From Chitinophagales bacterium (lineage in GTDB: Bacteria > Bacteroidota > Bacteroidia > Chitinophagales > JADJOU01), in contig JAEUUY010000019.1 of assembly GCA_016787225.1 (NCBI GenBank), forward strand, positions 61,204-125,203: a DNA stretch of 64,000 nt, written 5' to 3'. Of the stretch, positions 8,900 to 18,457 are shown one piece after another. Both the position numbers and the translations under genes were made by a program. Numbering within the stretch: the stretch's first letter is position 1; every line of letters begins with the position of its first letter. The notes under the pieces are model-generated. The model saw only the letters and a list, made by a program, of their open reading frames with translations, searched no databases and was not told the origin of the DNA.

Positions 8900-9520
8900 T
8901 TAATCTCTTGCTCCTTGTGTAGTCAACAAGCTAAAGCGACTTACTCCCTGATTTTCAAGAGTATTCATGACTTGTTTGATGACTGCGTATGGCGACTTGG
9001 TGTCGGCTTTTATCACTACGGTAGCTTTCTGATTGGCAGCACGTGCTTGGTAAATCCACCATCGCAGTTCATTCGCATCAGAATTTTCTACATCCGCAGG
9101 AATTCCTTTTGTATTCTTAATCATCTCTAGTTTGGCTGCTGCATCTGCAGATAAAAATGTTGGTAGCTCTTTCGCAGAAACTGGTATCACACCTCCATTA
9201 ATGAAATTTTTCTTTTGATCTTCTGTATTAATATTCGTAAGACCAAATTGTGATTTCAAATTATCTAACCAAATAGCTCTAGAATCATTGACATTATCCA
9301 TTCCTACAAATATCCGTCCTGCTTTATCTACCAAGATAGTGATTACGTTCACATCTGGCACTGGCATTTCTACTATCGAAGAAGGGGTCATGACCTCTAC
9401 AGGTTCTACAGGCTTAGCCTTAGCAGTCAAGATAAAGAAAGTCAAAAGAAGAAAAGATACATCACACATCGCCGTCATATCGACGAATACGGAGCCTTTT
9501 TTTACTTGAATTTTTGGCAT
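8900..9520 (-). CDS. exbD: ExbD/TolR family biopolymer transporter (first copy)
   Basis: The product is a 206-residue ExbD-type protein. The transmembrane segment FVDMTAMCDVSFLLLTFFIL contains the conserved proton-relay aspartate (MCDVSF). A periplasmic domain of about 165 residues follows and ends FSLLTTQGARD. It is the second gene of the operon, 39 bases after exbB. It differs substantially in sequence from the other ExbD (8276-8863), so the two copies probably diverged in role rather than arising from a recent duplication. Confidence 0.93.
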   Translation of the reverse strand: MPKIQVKKGSVFVDMTAMCDVSFLLLTFFILTAKAKPVEPVEVMTPSSIVEMPVPDVNVITILVDKAGRIFVGMDNVNDSRAIWLDNLKSQFGLTNINTEDQKKNFINGGVIPVSAKELPTFLSADAAAKLEMIKNTKGIPADVENSDANELRWWIYQARAANQKATVVIKADTKSPYAVIKQVMNTLENQGVSRFSLLTTQGARD

Positions 9521-9559
9521 CTTTTAAAATTTTCTTTTTGAATAATCTAGTTTTTAAGA

Positions 9560-10354
9560 TTAATTTCTAGACGCAAATGTTTGAGAAATCAAGAATTGAG
9601 CTTCATCCATCTTATAGGTCATCCCATCAATCTTGGAATTAAAGAAATTATAAAAAGTAATAGCGAAGAAGGAAGTAGATATACCTAAAGCCGTATTGAT
9701 AAGGGCTTCTGAGATACCTACAGCGAGTGCAGTCTGGTCTGGAGCACCTGCAGCACCTAGAGCCGCGAAAGACTTAATCATACCCAATACCGTACCAATC
9801 AATGCCGCTAGAGTAGCTATGGTAGCAATCGTAGATAGAATGGTCATATTTTTACTCAACATAGGAACCTCCAAAGCGGTAGTCTCCTCCATTGACTTCT
9901 GGATAGATAGCACTTTATGTTCTGTATCCATACCAGATTTTTTAGACATTTCTTCATAGGCATCTACTCCAGAAAGCGTTACGTTAGCTATTGTTCCTTT
10001 TTGAACATCGCATAATCTTCTCGCTTCTTCGATATCATTGCTCTCTAGTGACTGAACAATCTTTTTTAAGAAACCATCTACATCTTTACCACCAGCTGCT
10101 TTGCCTAGAGACAACCAACGCTCAATAGTAAATACGAAAGTAGAGATAAATAGTGTGAATAACACTGGTACTACGAAACCGCCCATGTAAACCATACCCA
10201 TATAGTCGCCTGGTTTAGCATGACCATGCTCATCAAAGTGACTTGATGCTCCGAATACAAATTTGTAAAGGGCAACTGCTGTTAAGAAAATAAGTCCAAA
10301 TACTATTGCATTTGAAACTGGAATTACGCTTCCCGGATTTTTTTGTGTACTCAT
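9560..10354 (-). CDS. exbB: ExbB/TolQ/MotA family proton channel
   Basis: This 264-residue multi-pass inner-membrane protein has hydrophobic segments near residues 14-32, 52-75, 163-190 and 207-232. The last two, rich in Ala, Gly and Thr (ILSTIATIATLAALIGTVLG and GISEALINTALGISTSFFAI), are the pore-lining helices of the MotA/TolQ/ExbB family. It forms the pentameric stator around ExbD and heads the exbB-exbD-exbD-tonB operon. A -7 box lies 65 bases upstream. The first ~80 residues carry an extra N-terminal helix and a His-rich loop absent from the shortest family members. Confidence 0.94.
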   Translation of the reverse strand: MSTQKNPGSVIPVSNAIVFGLIFLTAVALYKFVFGASSHFDEHGHAKPGDYMGMVYMGGFVVPVLFTLFISTFVFTIERWLSLGKAAGGKDVDGFLKKIVQSLESNDIEEARRLCDVQKGTIANVTLSGVDAYEEMSKKSGMDTEHKVLSIQKSMEETTALEVPMLSKNMTILSTIATIATLAALIGTVLGMIKSFAALGAAGAPDQTALAVGISEALINTALGISTSFFAITFYNFFNSKIDGMTYKMDEAQFLISQTFASRN

Positions 10355-10418
10355 TGTTTGTTGATTTTAAATTTAATTTATGATTTTTATTTGGTTAATT
10401 TCTATTAGTTATCTAACA

Positions 10419-10426
10419 CAAAGATA
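10419..10426 (-). promoter_or_regulatory. -7 box of the exbB operon
   Basis: On the minus strand it reads TATCTTTG, a match to TAnnTTTG. It lies 65 bases before the exbB ATG, giving a predicted leader of nearly 60 bases in an AT-rich stretch. No iron-box or other operator was recognised. Confidence 0.5.
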
Positions 10427-10491
10427 TATTTTTTATTTTAACGAATATAAAAAGAATAATGCCTTAACATTTAGTTAATATTCGAACAATT

Positions 10492-11877
10492 TCAAGCTAA
10501 AAAATATTTGTAAATCCCTTGTAAAATAAGCTCGGGAAGTATTCCTAAGATGACGATAGTGACAGTGAGAATAGTCATCGTGATAGCAAGTAAAATATTC
10601 TTAATTGCAACATTTTCTTGAGTTTTTTCATAAAAAAATATACGATTCAGAAGTCTAAGGTAATAGCCAATGGCCACTGCACTGGATAATAAAGCGAGTG
10701 CAAACATCCAACCATTGATTTGATATATACCGGTTAAAACGCGGTACTTGGCTATAAATCCACCTGTAAATGGGATACCTGCCATGGATAATACCCCTAT
10801 GGCTAAAGTGACAGCTAAAATAGGGCTGTGCTTGCTCAATCCATTGAGATGATCTAGGAAGACTGTATTTCCATTTTCAATATGATCTATTACGGAAAAA
10901 ACTATAAGGCTTGATGTGGTATAAGTTAATAAATAAAAAACGAAAAGAGACATATCCTGAAGAGCAATACTAAGCACAATTCCTGTCAGAACAAATGCTA
11001 TATGAGAAATACTAGAATAGGCAAGCATTCGTTTTACATTATTTTGGACCAAACCTAATATGGCTCCAAGTATGAAAGAGACGCAAATAATAGGCATGAG
11101 GAATTTGAAATAAATCTCAAACTGATTTCGGAAATAACCTACTAATAGGTAATACATCGTGATAGAAGAACCTATCTTCACTACTGTAGTCATAAAAGTG
11201 GTGACTACAGTGGGTGAGCCATCATATACATCTGGAGACCAAAAATGAAATGGAGCTAAAGCCATTTTAAACAAAATAGATGCTATAATGAAAATATAAC
11301 CGATATGAAAATATGCGGGTAATTGACCACCGCTAATATTTTGAGCAGTAACAATATCATTCATGATAAAACTACCTGTAGTCCCATAGACTAAGGCTAT
11401 GCCGAAAAGTAGAAAAGCACTTGCAAAGGAGCCTAAAATGAAATATTTCAAACCTGCTTCTAAGGAAGTAGCTTGATTTCTCTTGCTTGCAGCCAATACA
11501 TAGAGCGGAATGGACATGATTTCTATTCCTAAGAATAGGGTCAGTAAATTTGCTTGACCCAGAAGCAGGATGACACCACAGGTGCTAAATAACATCAAGG
11601 AATACACTGCAGACCAGTCATATTCTTTTTCATAGCTTCTTTGCAATACAAAAATTACTAGAAGTAATATGAGAACTATGACTGACATAATACGTGTCAA
11701 TGGGAACATGGTGAAAAATGCCGGGAAATCAAGACCCAATCCCAATCGAAGATGTAGAGCTAATAGTGCGGTTAGAATACCAGTTATACCTAAATATTTT
11801 GGAAGGGATTTATGAGGGAAAAAACTCGTGAACATAGTGACGAGTCCTGTGATGAAAAGAATCAGAATAGTTAACAT
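10492..11877 (-). CDS. nuoN: NADH-quinone oxidoreductase subunit N
   Basis: This 461-residue polytopic protein is one of the three antiporter-like, proton-pumping subunits of respiratory complex I, in the inner membrane. Its length fits NuoN (about 460-490). Some 13-14 hydrophobic segments are visible. The conserved core includes FKMALAPFHFWSPDVYDGSP, the family motif around the TM8 region, and KRMLAYSSISHIAF with its buried lysine. It is the last gene of the nuoIJKLMN block, 9 bases after nuoM. The intergenic region beyond it leads to the separate exbB operon. Confidence 0.96.
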   Translation of the reverse strand: MLTILILFITGLVTMFTSFFPHKSLPKYLGITGILTALLALHLRLGLGLDFPAFFTMFPLTRIMSVIVLILLLVIFVLQRSYEKEYDWSAVYSLMLFSTCGVILLLGQANLLTLFLGIEIMSIPLYVLAASKRNQATSLEAGLKYFILGSFASAFLLFGIALVYGTTGSFIMNDIVTAQNISGGQLPAYFHIGYIFIIASILFKMALAPFHFWSPDVYDGSPTVVTTFMTTVVKIGSSITMYYLLVGYFRNQFEIYFKFLMPIICVSFILGAILGLVQNNVKRMLAYSSISHIAFVLTGIVLSIALQDMSLFVFYLLTYTTSSLIVFSVIDHIENGNTVFLDHLNGLSKHSPILAVTLAIGVLSMAGIPFTGGFIAKYRVLTGIYQINGWMFALALLSSAVAIGYYLRLLNRIFFYEKTQENVAIKNILLAITMTILTVTIVILGILPELILQGIYKYFLA

Positions 11878-11886
11878 ACGTCGTTC

Positions 11887-13335
11887 TTAATTATTTTTTA
11901 ACTCTAACAAATTAGTCATATACTGCGAACTATTGGCAGTGAGGTCTAAAACGGCTTGAGGATATATTCCTAAAACTATTACTAATAGTGCAATAAATCC
12001 TAAGGCAATTAAATCAGTTTTTGATACGGGTTTGAAGTCCGAAACGGATTCTGAAACCTCTCCCATAAATGCTCTCTGAAACATCCTAAGCATATAGGTA
12101 GCTCCCAGAATAACCGTAACCCCAGCCAATGCCCCCAAAATAGGATTATAAAAGAAAACAGACATTAGAAGTAAAAACTCTCCAGGAAAGCCATTTGTTA
12201 ATGGTACTGCTATACTACCAAGAATTATAATAAAGGCCAAAGTGCTGAATATAGGTGCCTTCGAAGATATTCCCCCTAATTCAGTAAGGTAGCGCGTTCC
12301 AGTGCTTCGTTCTATAATGTCTATGATATAGAAAATCCCTACTATATTGATTCCATGAACCAGCATCTGAATTCCACTTCCTTGAAATCCTAAAAATTTA
12401 AAGGTGAAAATACCTGCCACAATTAATCCAACGTGTGATAATGACGAGAATGCTGCTATAAGTTTTAAATCATTTCTTCTCAAGGCTAATATAGCGCCAT
12501 ATAAGGTACCAACAATAGCTAAAACAAGAATGAGTTTTTGCATTAAAGGTAGAACCTCTTCCTGAAAAGGAATCAACCATCTTAGCAGACCAAACAAGCC
12601 CATTTTTAACATGATGCCAGATAAGAGTATCGTGCCTTCCGCAGGCGCCTTTCTGTAGGTATTGGCTTGCCATGAATGTAATGGGAATATTGGAATTTTG
12701 ACTCCAAATCCAATAACTAGAAAAATTGTGTATAATATCTGGGTGTTTCCTGTAAGTGAGGTCTTTGCCATTTCTGTAATCTCGAAACTACCAGATTTGG
12801 TTTCTACTGCGAATAGAATGAAGGCAGCCAATATAAAAAGGCTTCCCACAAAGGTGTATACAAAAAAGCGAATAAACGTCTTGCTTAAATCCTTGCCATT
12901 ACCCCATTTATATACGATATAATATATTGGTAGAAGGGCTAGCTCCCAAAAAAAGTAAAATAAAATGGCATTTAAACTAGCAAAAACGCCCACTAAAGCA
13001 AACTGCATTAAAAATGTACAACCATAAAATGAACTGGAATAGGATTTATTCCATGCCATAATATTGGCGTAAAGAACGACAAAATTAGTTAATACAAACA
13101 TTAAAACCCCTAAACTATCTAAGCCTATGTGAAGACTACCTCCAGTACCTACTAGAAACGCTTCATGGAAGTAGGTAAAATTGTAATGATTCATGGGGTT
13201 GTACTGGGTGAGCACATATATTGAAAATAAGAAAAAAGCCCCAGAAAATGCTAAGCTAAACTCTCGTACTAATTTTTTTGGCAGAAAGAAAGCTGTCAGA
13301 GCTACTAGAAGCGGTAATAATAAAATTAGATGCAC
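11887..13335 (-). CDS. nuoM: NADH-quinone oxidoreductase subunit M
   Basis: This 482-residue antiporter-like subunit of complex I translocates protons in the inner membrane. Diagnostic segments are FFWELALLPIYYIVYKWG (with the key glutamate of TM5), FPLHSWQANTYRKAPAEGTI and DLKLIAAFSSLSHVGLIVAG. It is 18 bases after nuoL and 9 bases before nuoN, in one tight transcription unit. Length and motifs are complete, and no frameshift was seen. Confidence 0.96.
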   Translation of the reverse strand: MHLILLLPLLVALTAFFLPKKLVREFSLAFSGAFFLFSIYVLTQYNPMNHYNFTYFHEAFLVGTGGSLHIGLDSLGVLMFVLTNFVVLYANIMAWNKSYSSSFYGCTFLMQFALVGVFASLNAILFYFFWELALLPIYYIVYKWGNGKDLSKTFIRFFVYTFVGSLFILAAFILFAVETKSGSFEITEMAKTSLTGNTQILYTIFLVIGFGVKIPIFPLHSWQANTYRKAPAEGTILLSGIMLKMGLFGLLRWLIPFQEEVLPLMQKLILVLAIVGTLYGAILALRRNDLKLIAAFSSLSHVGLIVAGIFTFKFLGFQGSGIQMLVHGINIVGIFYIIDIIERSTGTRYLTELGGISSKAPIFSTLAFIIILGSIAVPLTNGFPGEFLLLMSVFFYNPILGALAGVTVILGATYMLRMFQRAFMGEVSESVSDFKPVSKTDLIALGFIALLVIVLGIYPQAVLDLTANSSQYMTNLLELKNN

Positions 13336-13353
13336 AGTGCTAGAATTAAATAT

Positions 13354-15279
13354 TTAAAATATAAATAGTATGGAAGTTAATATGATTATAACCGCAACGG
13401 CTATATATATGAGATAAAATTCTATGTTTCCGCTCTGAACGATACGCAGAAGCTGACCTGCGCCATAGAATAATCTAGAACTTCCAAAAACTATCGGTTG
13501 AATTAAGAAATGCTCAACAATATAGAAACAGAAATCAGATAGATATTCGATAGGTTTCACTATGATATTATGGTAGAGCTCATCAATATAGAATTTATGC
13601 TCACCCCATAGTGAAAATCCAATACGCGGTTTTACTAATTCTTCACTTGTTTGTTTCTTGAATTTTAAATAAGCAAAACTACCTAGAATGAAGACCAATG
13701 CAGTAGCAATGGCCATAAGCATAATTTCTGCAATATGACTCAAGTGACTTGTATGGGGAGGAATTGCCTTCAATGAGTTAATATGTGATAACCAATGAGC
13801 CATTTTTTGACTGATGCCTGCACCGAGTAAATGAGGAAGATTCAATAAACCTCCGAGAACGGAGAGTATTGCCAAAACGATTAATGGTAAGGTCATGGTA
13901 AGAGGACTCTCATGTAAATGTGATTCCTGTTCAGAGCTACCTCTAAATTTACCCATAAACGTTAGTGTATAGACCCGAACCATATAAATAATAGTTATAG
14001 CTGCACTAGCTAAGGCAAATCCCCAAACTATAGGTGAATGATGATATAATTTCTCTAAAATTTCATCTTTGGAGAAGAATCCAGAAGTACCGATAAATCC
14101 AATAATCGCTAGGGTGCCTATAGCGAATGTCCAATGAGTAAGTTTTATCTTATTTTTTAAACCTCCCATACTTAAAATATTTTGCTCACCACTCATAGCG
14201 TGAATGACCGATCCCGCACCTAAAAATAATAACGCTTTAAAGAAAGCATGCGTAGTCAAATGAAACATGGCTGAGGTATATGCACCCACACCTAGTGCGA
14301 CGAACATTAAACCTAGCTGAGAAACTGTGGAGTAGGCCAATACTTTTTTAATATCATTCTGAAATAGACCAATCAATGCTCCTAAAATAGAAGTGGCCAT
14401 ACCTATGATAAGAATAAAGTTAAGGGTAAATGGAGCGAGTTCAAAAAGAGCTGCATTGCGAACGACTAAATAAATACCCGCTGTCACCATGGTGGCAGCA
14501 TGTATGAGTGCAGAAACAGGAGTCGGTCCTGCCATGGCATCAGGAAGCCAAGTATATAATGGTAGCTGAGCACTTTTACCCATAGCACCTATAAAAAGAC
14601 AAAGTGTAATAGCAGTATAGATATATGGTTGATAGAGTCCCAATTGCCCAGATGCTTTTAAGACTAAATCTTCGGCTGCTATAGAATTGATCTCATTGAA
14701 ATTAATAGTGCCAAATGTTTGTATACACAGGAATATACCTAAAAGTAGCCCTAAGTCTCCAATTCTATTCATGATAAAGGCTTTACGCGCTGCATGACCA
14801 TACTCTATATTTTTATACCAAAATCCTATAAGCAGATAGGAGCATAAACCAACTCCTTCCCAGCCTATAAAGAGCATAATGAAATTCCCACCCAATACCA
14901 GCATGAGCATAGAGAATATAAAGAGGTTTAAGTAAGCAAAAAAGCGACCTATTCCCTTGTCATGCGACATATAACCTATGGAATACAAATGGATTAAGGA
15001 ACCAATTCCTGTAATTATAAGCATCATCCAAGTACTCAATTCGTCTACCCAGAGAGAAAATCCGATATGCAAAGTAGAAATATGCATCCAAGAAAAAAAT
15101 GGAACCTCGTATGCCCCTGTATTCATAACTTTTTGAAACATCAGTATAGAGCATACAAAGGAAACAAAAACTGCCAAAGTTCCTACTATTCCAGAATTTT
15201 TACCTAATTTTTTGCCTAGAATTAGATTCAATAGGAAACCTACAATAGGCGATAACAATAATATTTTAGCAACAATCAC
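13354..15279 (-). CDS. nuoL: NADH-quinone oxidoreductase subunit L
   Basis: This 641-residue protein is the distal antiporter-like subunit of complex I. Beyond the ~14 core helices with FIGWEGVGLCSYLLIGFWY, LPLYTWLPDAMAGPTPVSAL and DIKKVLAYSTVSQLGLMFVA, it has the long C-terminal extension with a lateral helix and final membrane anchor that distinguishes NuoL from NuoM. The segment HTSHLSHIAEIM in the C-terminal region is unusually His-rich but lies outside the pump core. The gene is 16 bases after nuoK and 18 before nuoM. Confidence 0.97.
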   Translation of the reverse strand: MIVAKILLLSPIVGFLLNLILGKKLGKNSGIVGTLAVFVSFVCSILMFQKVMNTGAYEVPFFSWMHISTLHIGFSLWVDELSTWMMLIITGIGSLIHLYSIGYMSHDKGIGRFFAYLNLFIFSMLMLVLGGNFIMLFIGWEGVGLCSYLLIGFWYKNIEYGHAARKAFIMNRIGDLGLLLGIFLCIQTFGTINFNEINSIAAEDLVLKASGQLGLYQPYIYTAITLCLFIGAMGKSAQLPLYTWLPDAMAGPTPVSALIHAATMVTAGIYLVVRNAALFELAPFTLNFILIIGMATSILGALIGLFQNDIKKVLAYSTVSQLGLMFVALGVGAYTSAMFHLTTHAFFKALLFLGAGSVIHAMSGEQNILSMGGLKNKIKLTHWTFAIGTLAIIGFIGTSGFFSKDEILEKLYHHSPIVWGFALASAAITIIYMVRVYTLTFMGKFRGSSEQESHLHESPLTMTLPLIVLAILSVLGGLLNLPHLLGAGISQKMAHWLSHINSLKAIPPHTSHLSHIAEIMLMAIATALVFILGSFAYLKFKKQTSEELVKPRIGFSLWGEHKFYIDELYHNIIVKPIEYLSDFCFYIVEHFLIQPIVFGSSRLFYGAGQLLRIVQSGNIEFYLIYIAVAVIIILTSILFIF

Positions 15280-15295
15280 TTTTAATCGTTTTAAT

Positions 15296-15604
15296 TTATC
15301 CTTTTAAATTGTCTAAGAAACTACTATCAATAGTTTTGAATTTTCTGTATATCAAAACAATCAATGCCAATCCGACAGAAACTTCTGCAGCAGCTACTAG
15401 CATTGAGAAAAATACAAATATCTGCCCATTCATGTTTCCAAACATTTTAGAAAATACTACCAAAAGTAGATTCGATGCATTGAGCATCAGCTCTATACAC
15501 ATTAAAAGTATGATAACATTTCTACGAACCAATACGCCTAGGAGTCCTATGCAAAAAAGCGCTGATCCTAACCATAAATAATTTTCAAATCCAATCAAAT
15601 TCAT
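15296..15604 (-). CDS. nuoK: NADH-quinone oxidoreductase subunit K
   Basis: This 102-residue, three-helix inner-membrane protein of complex I matches the normal NuoK length of about 100. The segments [20 protein letters not shown] (with the conserved TM2 glutamate, [15 protein letters not shown]) and [20 protein letters not shown] (TM3, with the second conserved glutamate) are clear. The two glutamates belong to the proton pathway linking the quinone site to the antiporter subunits. It is 187 bases after nuoJ, a gap filled by repeats, but only 16 bases before nuoL. Confidence 0.95.
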   Translation of the reverse strand: MNLIGFENYLWLGSALFCIGLLGVLVRRNVIILLMCIELMLNASNLLLVVFSKMFGNMNGQIFVFFSMLVAAAEVSVGLALIVLIYRKFKTIDSSFLDNLKG

Positions 15605-15622
15605 TTTTTATCATTTTTTCTT

Positions 15623-15641
15623 GCCACGAATTCACGAATTT
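15623..15641. repeat. Solo copy of the 19-bp cassette end GCCACGAATTCACGAATTT
   Basis: All 19 bases are identical to the terminal inverted repeats that bound the GxxExxY cassette at 30622-31034. Here there is no partner and no gene, so it looks like a scar or a non-autonomous copy. It lies in the 187-base gap between nuoJ and nuoK. Confidence 0.85.
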
Positions 15642-15718
15642 TTTAATTAGTTCAACCGTAGCGACGAGTATTTGTAAATTTATTATATTTTTAAATCAAA
15701 ATATCATCACATCGTCTC

Positions 15719-15736
15719 TCCCGATAGCTATCGGGA
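15719..15736. repeat. 18-bp perfect palindrome (REP-like)
   Basis: TCCCGATAGCTATCGGGA is a perfect palindrome able to form a hairpin in either transcript. It sits 84 bases from the solo 19-mer inside the nuoJ-nuoK gap. It is not followed by a T run on the nuo strand, so I treat it as a REP-like element or processing site rather than a terminator. Confidence 0.8.
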
Positions 15737-15791
15737 CACATCAACTTCTATTTTTAAAATTATTCAATTTTCAAATTAATACATTATCACA

Positions 15792-16322
15792 TCAACTTTT
15801 CTCTCTACTTCCTAAAAACACAGCACCCACCATTGCGGCTATAAATAGAATAGAGGCTATCTCAAATGGGAATACATAATCAGTAAAAAGCATCTTACCC
15901 AATGGTTTTACATAACCAAAGTCGGGGGGAAGCATGTTTCCTGGTACACTATTCGTAGTAGGTTTTATTGGAGTATCTCCCATATTTCTAAAATAAAGGA
16001 CAGCCATACTTATAAAACCTCCAGCAGCCACTATAGTAGCTAGGGACTTCCATAACAAGGATTTATTCGGCTCGTTATTTGCATTCATATTCATAAGCAT
16101 GAGCACGAATAGGAATAGTACCATAATAGCACCAGCATAGACTATAATATTAATGACAGCTATAAACTGAGCATGCAATAAAACATAATGCCCCGTTAAG
16201 CTAAACATAGTCAAAATTAAAAAGATGACACTATAAATTGGGTTCCTAGCTATGACCACCATCAAGGCACAAATAAGTGTAATGGCAGATAGGGCTATAA
16301 ATGCGAAATTGTTTAAATCCAT
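15792..16322 (-). CDS. nuoJ: NADH-quinone oxidoreductase subunit J
   Basis: This 176-residue membrane protein of complex I has five hydrophobic segments. Recognisable landmarks are ARNPIYSVIFLILTMFSLTGHYVLL, the TM3 segment NIIVYAGAIMVLFLFVLMLMN with the pi-bulge-forming YAGA, and a final helix near 155-172. It starts 3 bases after nuoI, so the two are translationally adjacent, and is separated from nuoK by a repeat-containing gap. Confidence 0.94.
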   Translation of the reverse strand: MDLNNFAFIALSAITLICALMVVIARNPIYSVIFLILTMFSLTGHYVLLHAQFIAVINIIVYAGAIMVLFLFVLMLMNMNANNEPNKSLLWKSLATIVAAGGFISMAVLYFRNMGDTPIKPTTNSVPGNMLPPDFGYVKPLGKMLFTDYVFPFEIASILFIAAMVGAVFLGSREKS

Positions 16323-16325
16323 AAA

Positions 16326-16928
16326 TTAAGATTGTATTCCTTCGAAAACTTGGTTGTGCTTATGTTTGGGATCTTTTTTAAACTCAAGGACTTCTGGTGT
16401 TTGTCGCTTACTTATATCTACAGGCTTATCTATGGGTTCTACTAATATATCTTTTCCGTAAATAAAATCTTTGCGCATAAACTCAGCATCGACTATTCGA
16501 TCAGTTAAGAAAATAGCCTCTTTCGGGCAGGCTTCTTCGCATAAACCACAATAGATACATCGAAGCATATTGATCTCATAAGTTGCGGCATATTTTTCTT
16601 CTCTATAGAGATGTTTTTCATTTGGTTTTCTCTCAGCAGCCTCCATAGTGATAGCTTCCGCAGGACAAGCTAAAGCGCATAAACCACATGCGGTGCATCG
16701 CTCTGCACCCTTCTCGTCTCTTTTTAATACATGTTGTCCTCTGTATATGGTGGAGAATTCTCTTTTTTCTTCTGGATATCGAACAGTAGCAGGTTTTCGT
16801 AATAGGTGACTAATAGTGGTGGCCATACCTTTAAAGATAGCAGGGAGATAGAGGCTCTCCATGAAACTCATCTTCGTTTCTGTGACTACTTTTTTCCTTT
16901 TTGAAAGGTTAAATAACTGCTCGTCCAT
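16326..16928 (-). CDS. nuoI: NADH-quinone oxidoreductase subunit I (2x[4Fe-4S])
   Basis: This 200-residue ferredoxin-like subunit is in the connecting arm of complex I and carries clusters N6a and N6b next to the quinone site. Two CxxCxxCxxxCP motifs are seen: C78, C81, C84, C88 and C124, C127, C130, C134. The N-terminal amphipathic region (residues 20-45) is typical. It is the first gene of this nuo block. The gene upstream is divergent, so nuoA-H, which normally precede nuoI, are elsewhere in the genome or absent. No convincing -7 box was found in the 157 bases before it. Confidence 0.95.
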   Translation of the reverse strand: MDEQLFNLSKRKKVVTETKMSFMESLYLPAIFKGMATTISHLLRKPATVRYPEEKREFSTIYRGQHVLKRDEKGAERCTACGLCALACPAEAITMEAAERKPNEKHLYREEKYAATYEINMLRCIYCGLCEEACPKEAIFLTDRIVDAEFMRKDFIYGKDILVEPIDKPVDISKRQTPEVLEFKKDPKHKHNQVFEGIQS

Positions 16929-17060
16929 GTTTCAAACTTGAAAGTGCAAGTTTAACGAATAAATGATAATTTGGAATTAATAATTTCTATAAAAAATTGA
17001 CTTTAACATAAAGAATTGTGGCTTTGAGATTCTAGTCATTTGTTTTCTGTGAGGATTTTT

Positions 17061-17068
17061 TATCTTTG
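17061..17068 (+). promoter_or_regulatory. -7 box that decides the start of the next gene
   Basis: TATCTTTG matches TAnnTTTG. It lies 18 bases before the TTG at 17086 but only 3 before the alternative TTG at 17071. The first distance matches other promoters in the window, so 17086 is preferred. Confidence 0.55.
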
Positions 17069-17085
17069 CTTTGAAATTCAAGACT

Positions 17086-18414
17086 TTGAAAGTATTTTTT
17101 AGCCTTATTCTTACGTTTTTATTTAGCTTCAGTATGCTGGGTCAAAAGACTTTTGCTAGTAGGGTAGGTAATTATCAGTGGGTTTATTCTAAAACAATAT
17201 GGGCAGAGATTGCTGGCAGATATAGTTATTCTTTTGATACCATGCCTTTTCAATTTAATGGTAAAGAATATTTTTCATTTGGTGAGCCCAATATTAAGGT
17301 TGCAGATTCAGGAACAAAAGTATATGGGTTAAAAGGGACAAATGAATACTTACTTATGGACTATTCATTAAACATTGGAGATACATTAAGAACAATTATT
17401 GGCTCTAATACATTTCAATTGCAGTTTAGAAAAAAATCAAAAATAAAAATAGAAGGAGATAGTTTGTGGTCAATTGAACTCAAGTCAGTCGCCTACCCAA
17501 CAAATGTACCACCATTAGTTTGGATTGAAAGCATTGGTTGTCCTAATGGATATCATCCTTTGAATTGGCCTTCTATTATGGGAATGTCAGATATTGGTTA
17601 TCAGCTTAATTGTGTATTGCATGCTGATACGAGTATTTTAAAACAAATTGGTAAAAACTGCGCCTTAGAAAATGCCTTAATAAATCCCAACAAGAAATGG
17701 TACACTTGGGCTTCCAATGACAATGGAGATTTAAAGTTTTCTGTACCTTATTATTTTACAAGTCGTGATACATTAATAAACGGTAAAAAGTATCAAACTA
17801 TGAATCAACCCATGCGTTTCGTAAGATATGATACTATTGCCGGAAAGTATTATATTCTTTCTAATAAATTAGGAGAGGAAATAATGGTTTACAATGCAAA
17901 AGCGAAAGTGGGTGATACTATGTTCTCTACGTCCATTTCAGCTGATACGGTTACTAAAATTAGTTATGGATGGCTCCAAAACGAATATCGAAAAATCTAT
18001 ACTACAACTAAAGATGTTTTTTTATCAGGGATAGGTAGTCAAAATCGTGTGATGTGGGACCAACATCTGGTAACTTTCCCAGAGTATCAGGCAGGAAATA
18101 TTTGTTATGGTGAATTTGCTTCTATAAAGTATCACTTTCCTTACTATTTTCAAAATAAAGAGCAATGTGATATCACTTCTAGCATATATAATGCCTCTAA
18201 AAAAACACTTAGTTTTTTCCCTAACCCAGTGCAATCCACTTTAAATTTAAGTTCCGCTGACAAACAAGGCTTTAAGATAAGAAACTCACTTGGGACAATC
18301 GTATTAGAAGGTGTATGTGAGGGAAAAATATATGTAGAGACTCTCCCACAAGGGATTTATTTTTTGGAATTATTGGATAAAAGTGGAAGCGAGTTTTATA
18401 AGTTTCAAAAATAG
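17086..18414 (+). CDS. Secreted protein with T9SS type A sorting domain
   Basis: The 442-residue product begins at TTG 17086 with a clear signal peptide (MKVFFSLILTFLFSFSMLGQ). The frame is open from TTG 17071, but that start would lie on the promoter. The middle ~340 residues are beta-rich and repetitive in style (WYTWASNDNGD, YYFTSRDTLINGKKYQT); I recognise no catalytic domain. The last ~75 residues, from LSFFPNPVQSTLNLSS to GIYFLELLDKSGSEFYKFQK, form a type A C-terminal sorting domain recognised by the type IX secretion system. The protein is thus exported and probably anchored on the cell surface. The gene stands alone. Confidence 0.87.
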   Translation: MKVFFSLILTFLFSFSMLGQKTFASRVGNYQWVYSKTIWAEIAGRYSYSFDTMPFQFNGKEYFSFGEPNIKVADSGTKVYGLKGTNEYLLMDYSLNIGDTLRTIIGSNTFQLQFRKKSKIKIEGDSLWSIELKSVAYPTNVPPLVWIESIGCPNGYHPLNWPSIMGMSDIGYQLNCVLHADTSILKQIGKNCALENALINPNKKWYTWASNDNGDLKFSVPYYFTSRDTLINGKKYQTMNQPMRFVRYDTIAGKYYILSNKLGEEIMVYNAKAKVGDTMFSTSISADTVTKISYGWLQNEYRKIYTTTKDVFLSGIGSQNRVMWDQHLVTFPEYQAGNICYGEFASIKYHFPYYFQNKEQCDITSSIYNASKKTLSFFPNPVQSTLNLSSADKQGFKIRNSLGTIVLEGVCEGKIYVETLPQGIYFLELLDKSGSEFYKFQK

Positions 18415-18457
18415 CTGACTCAAAATTCATATTCAATAAATATTGATATCTTAATTA

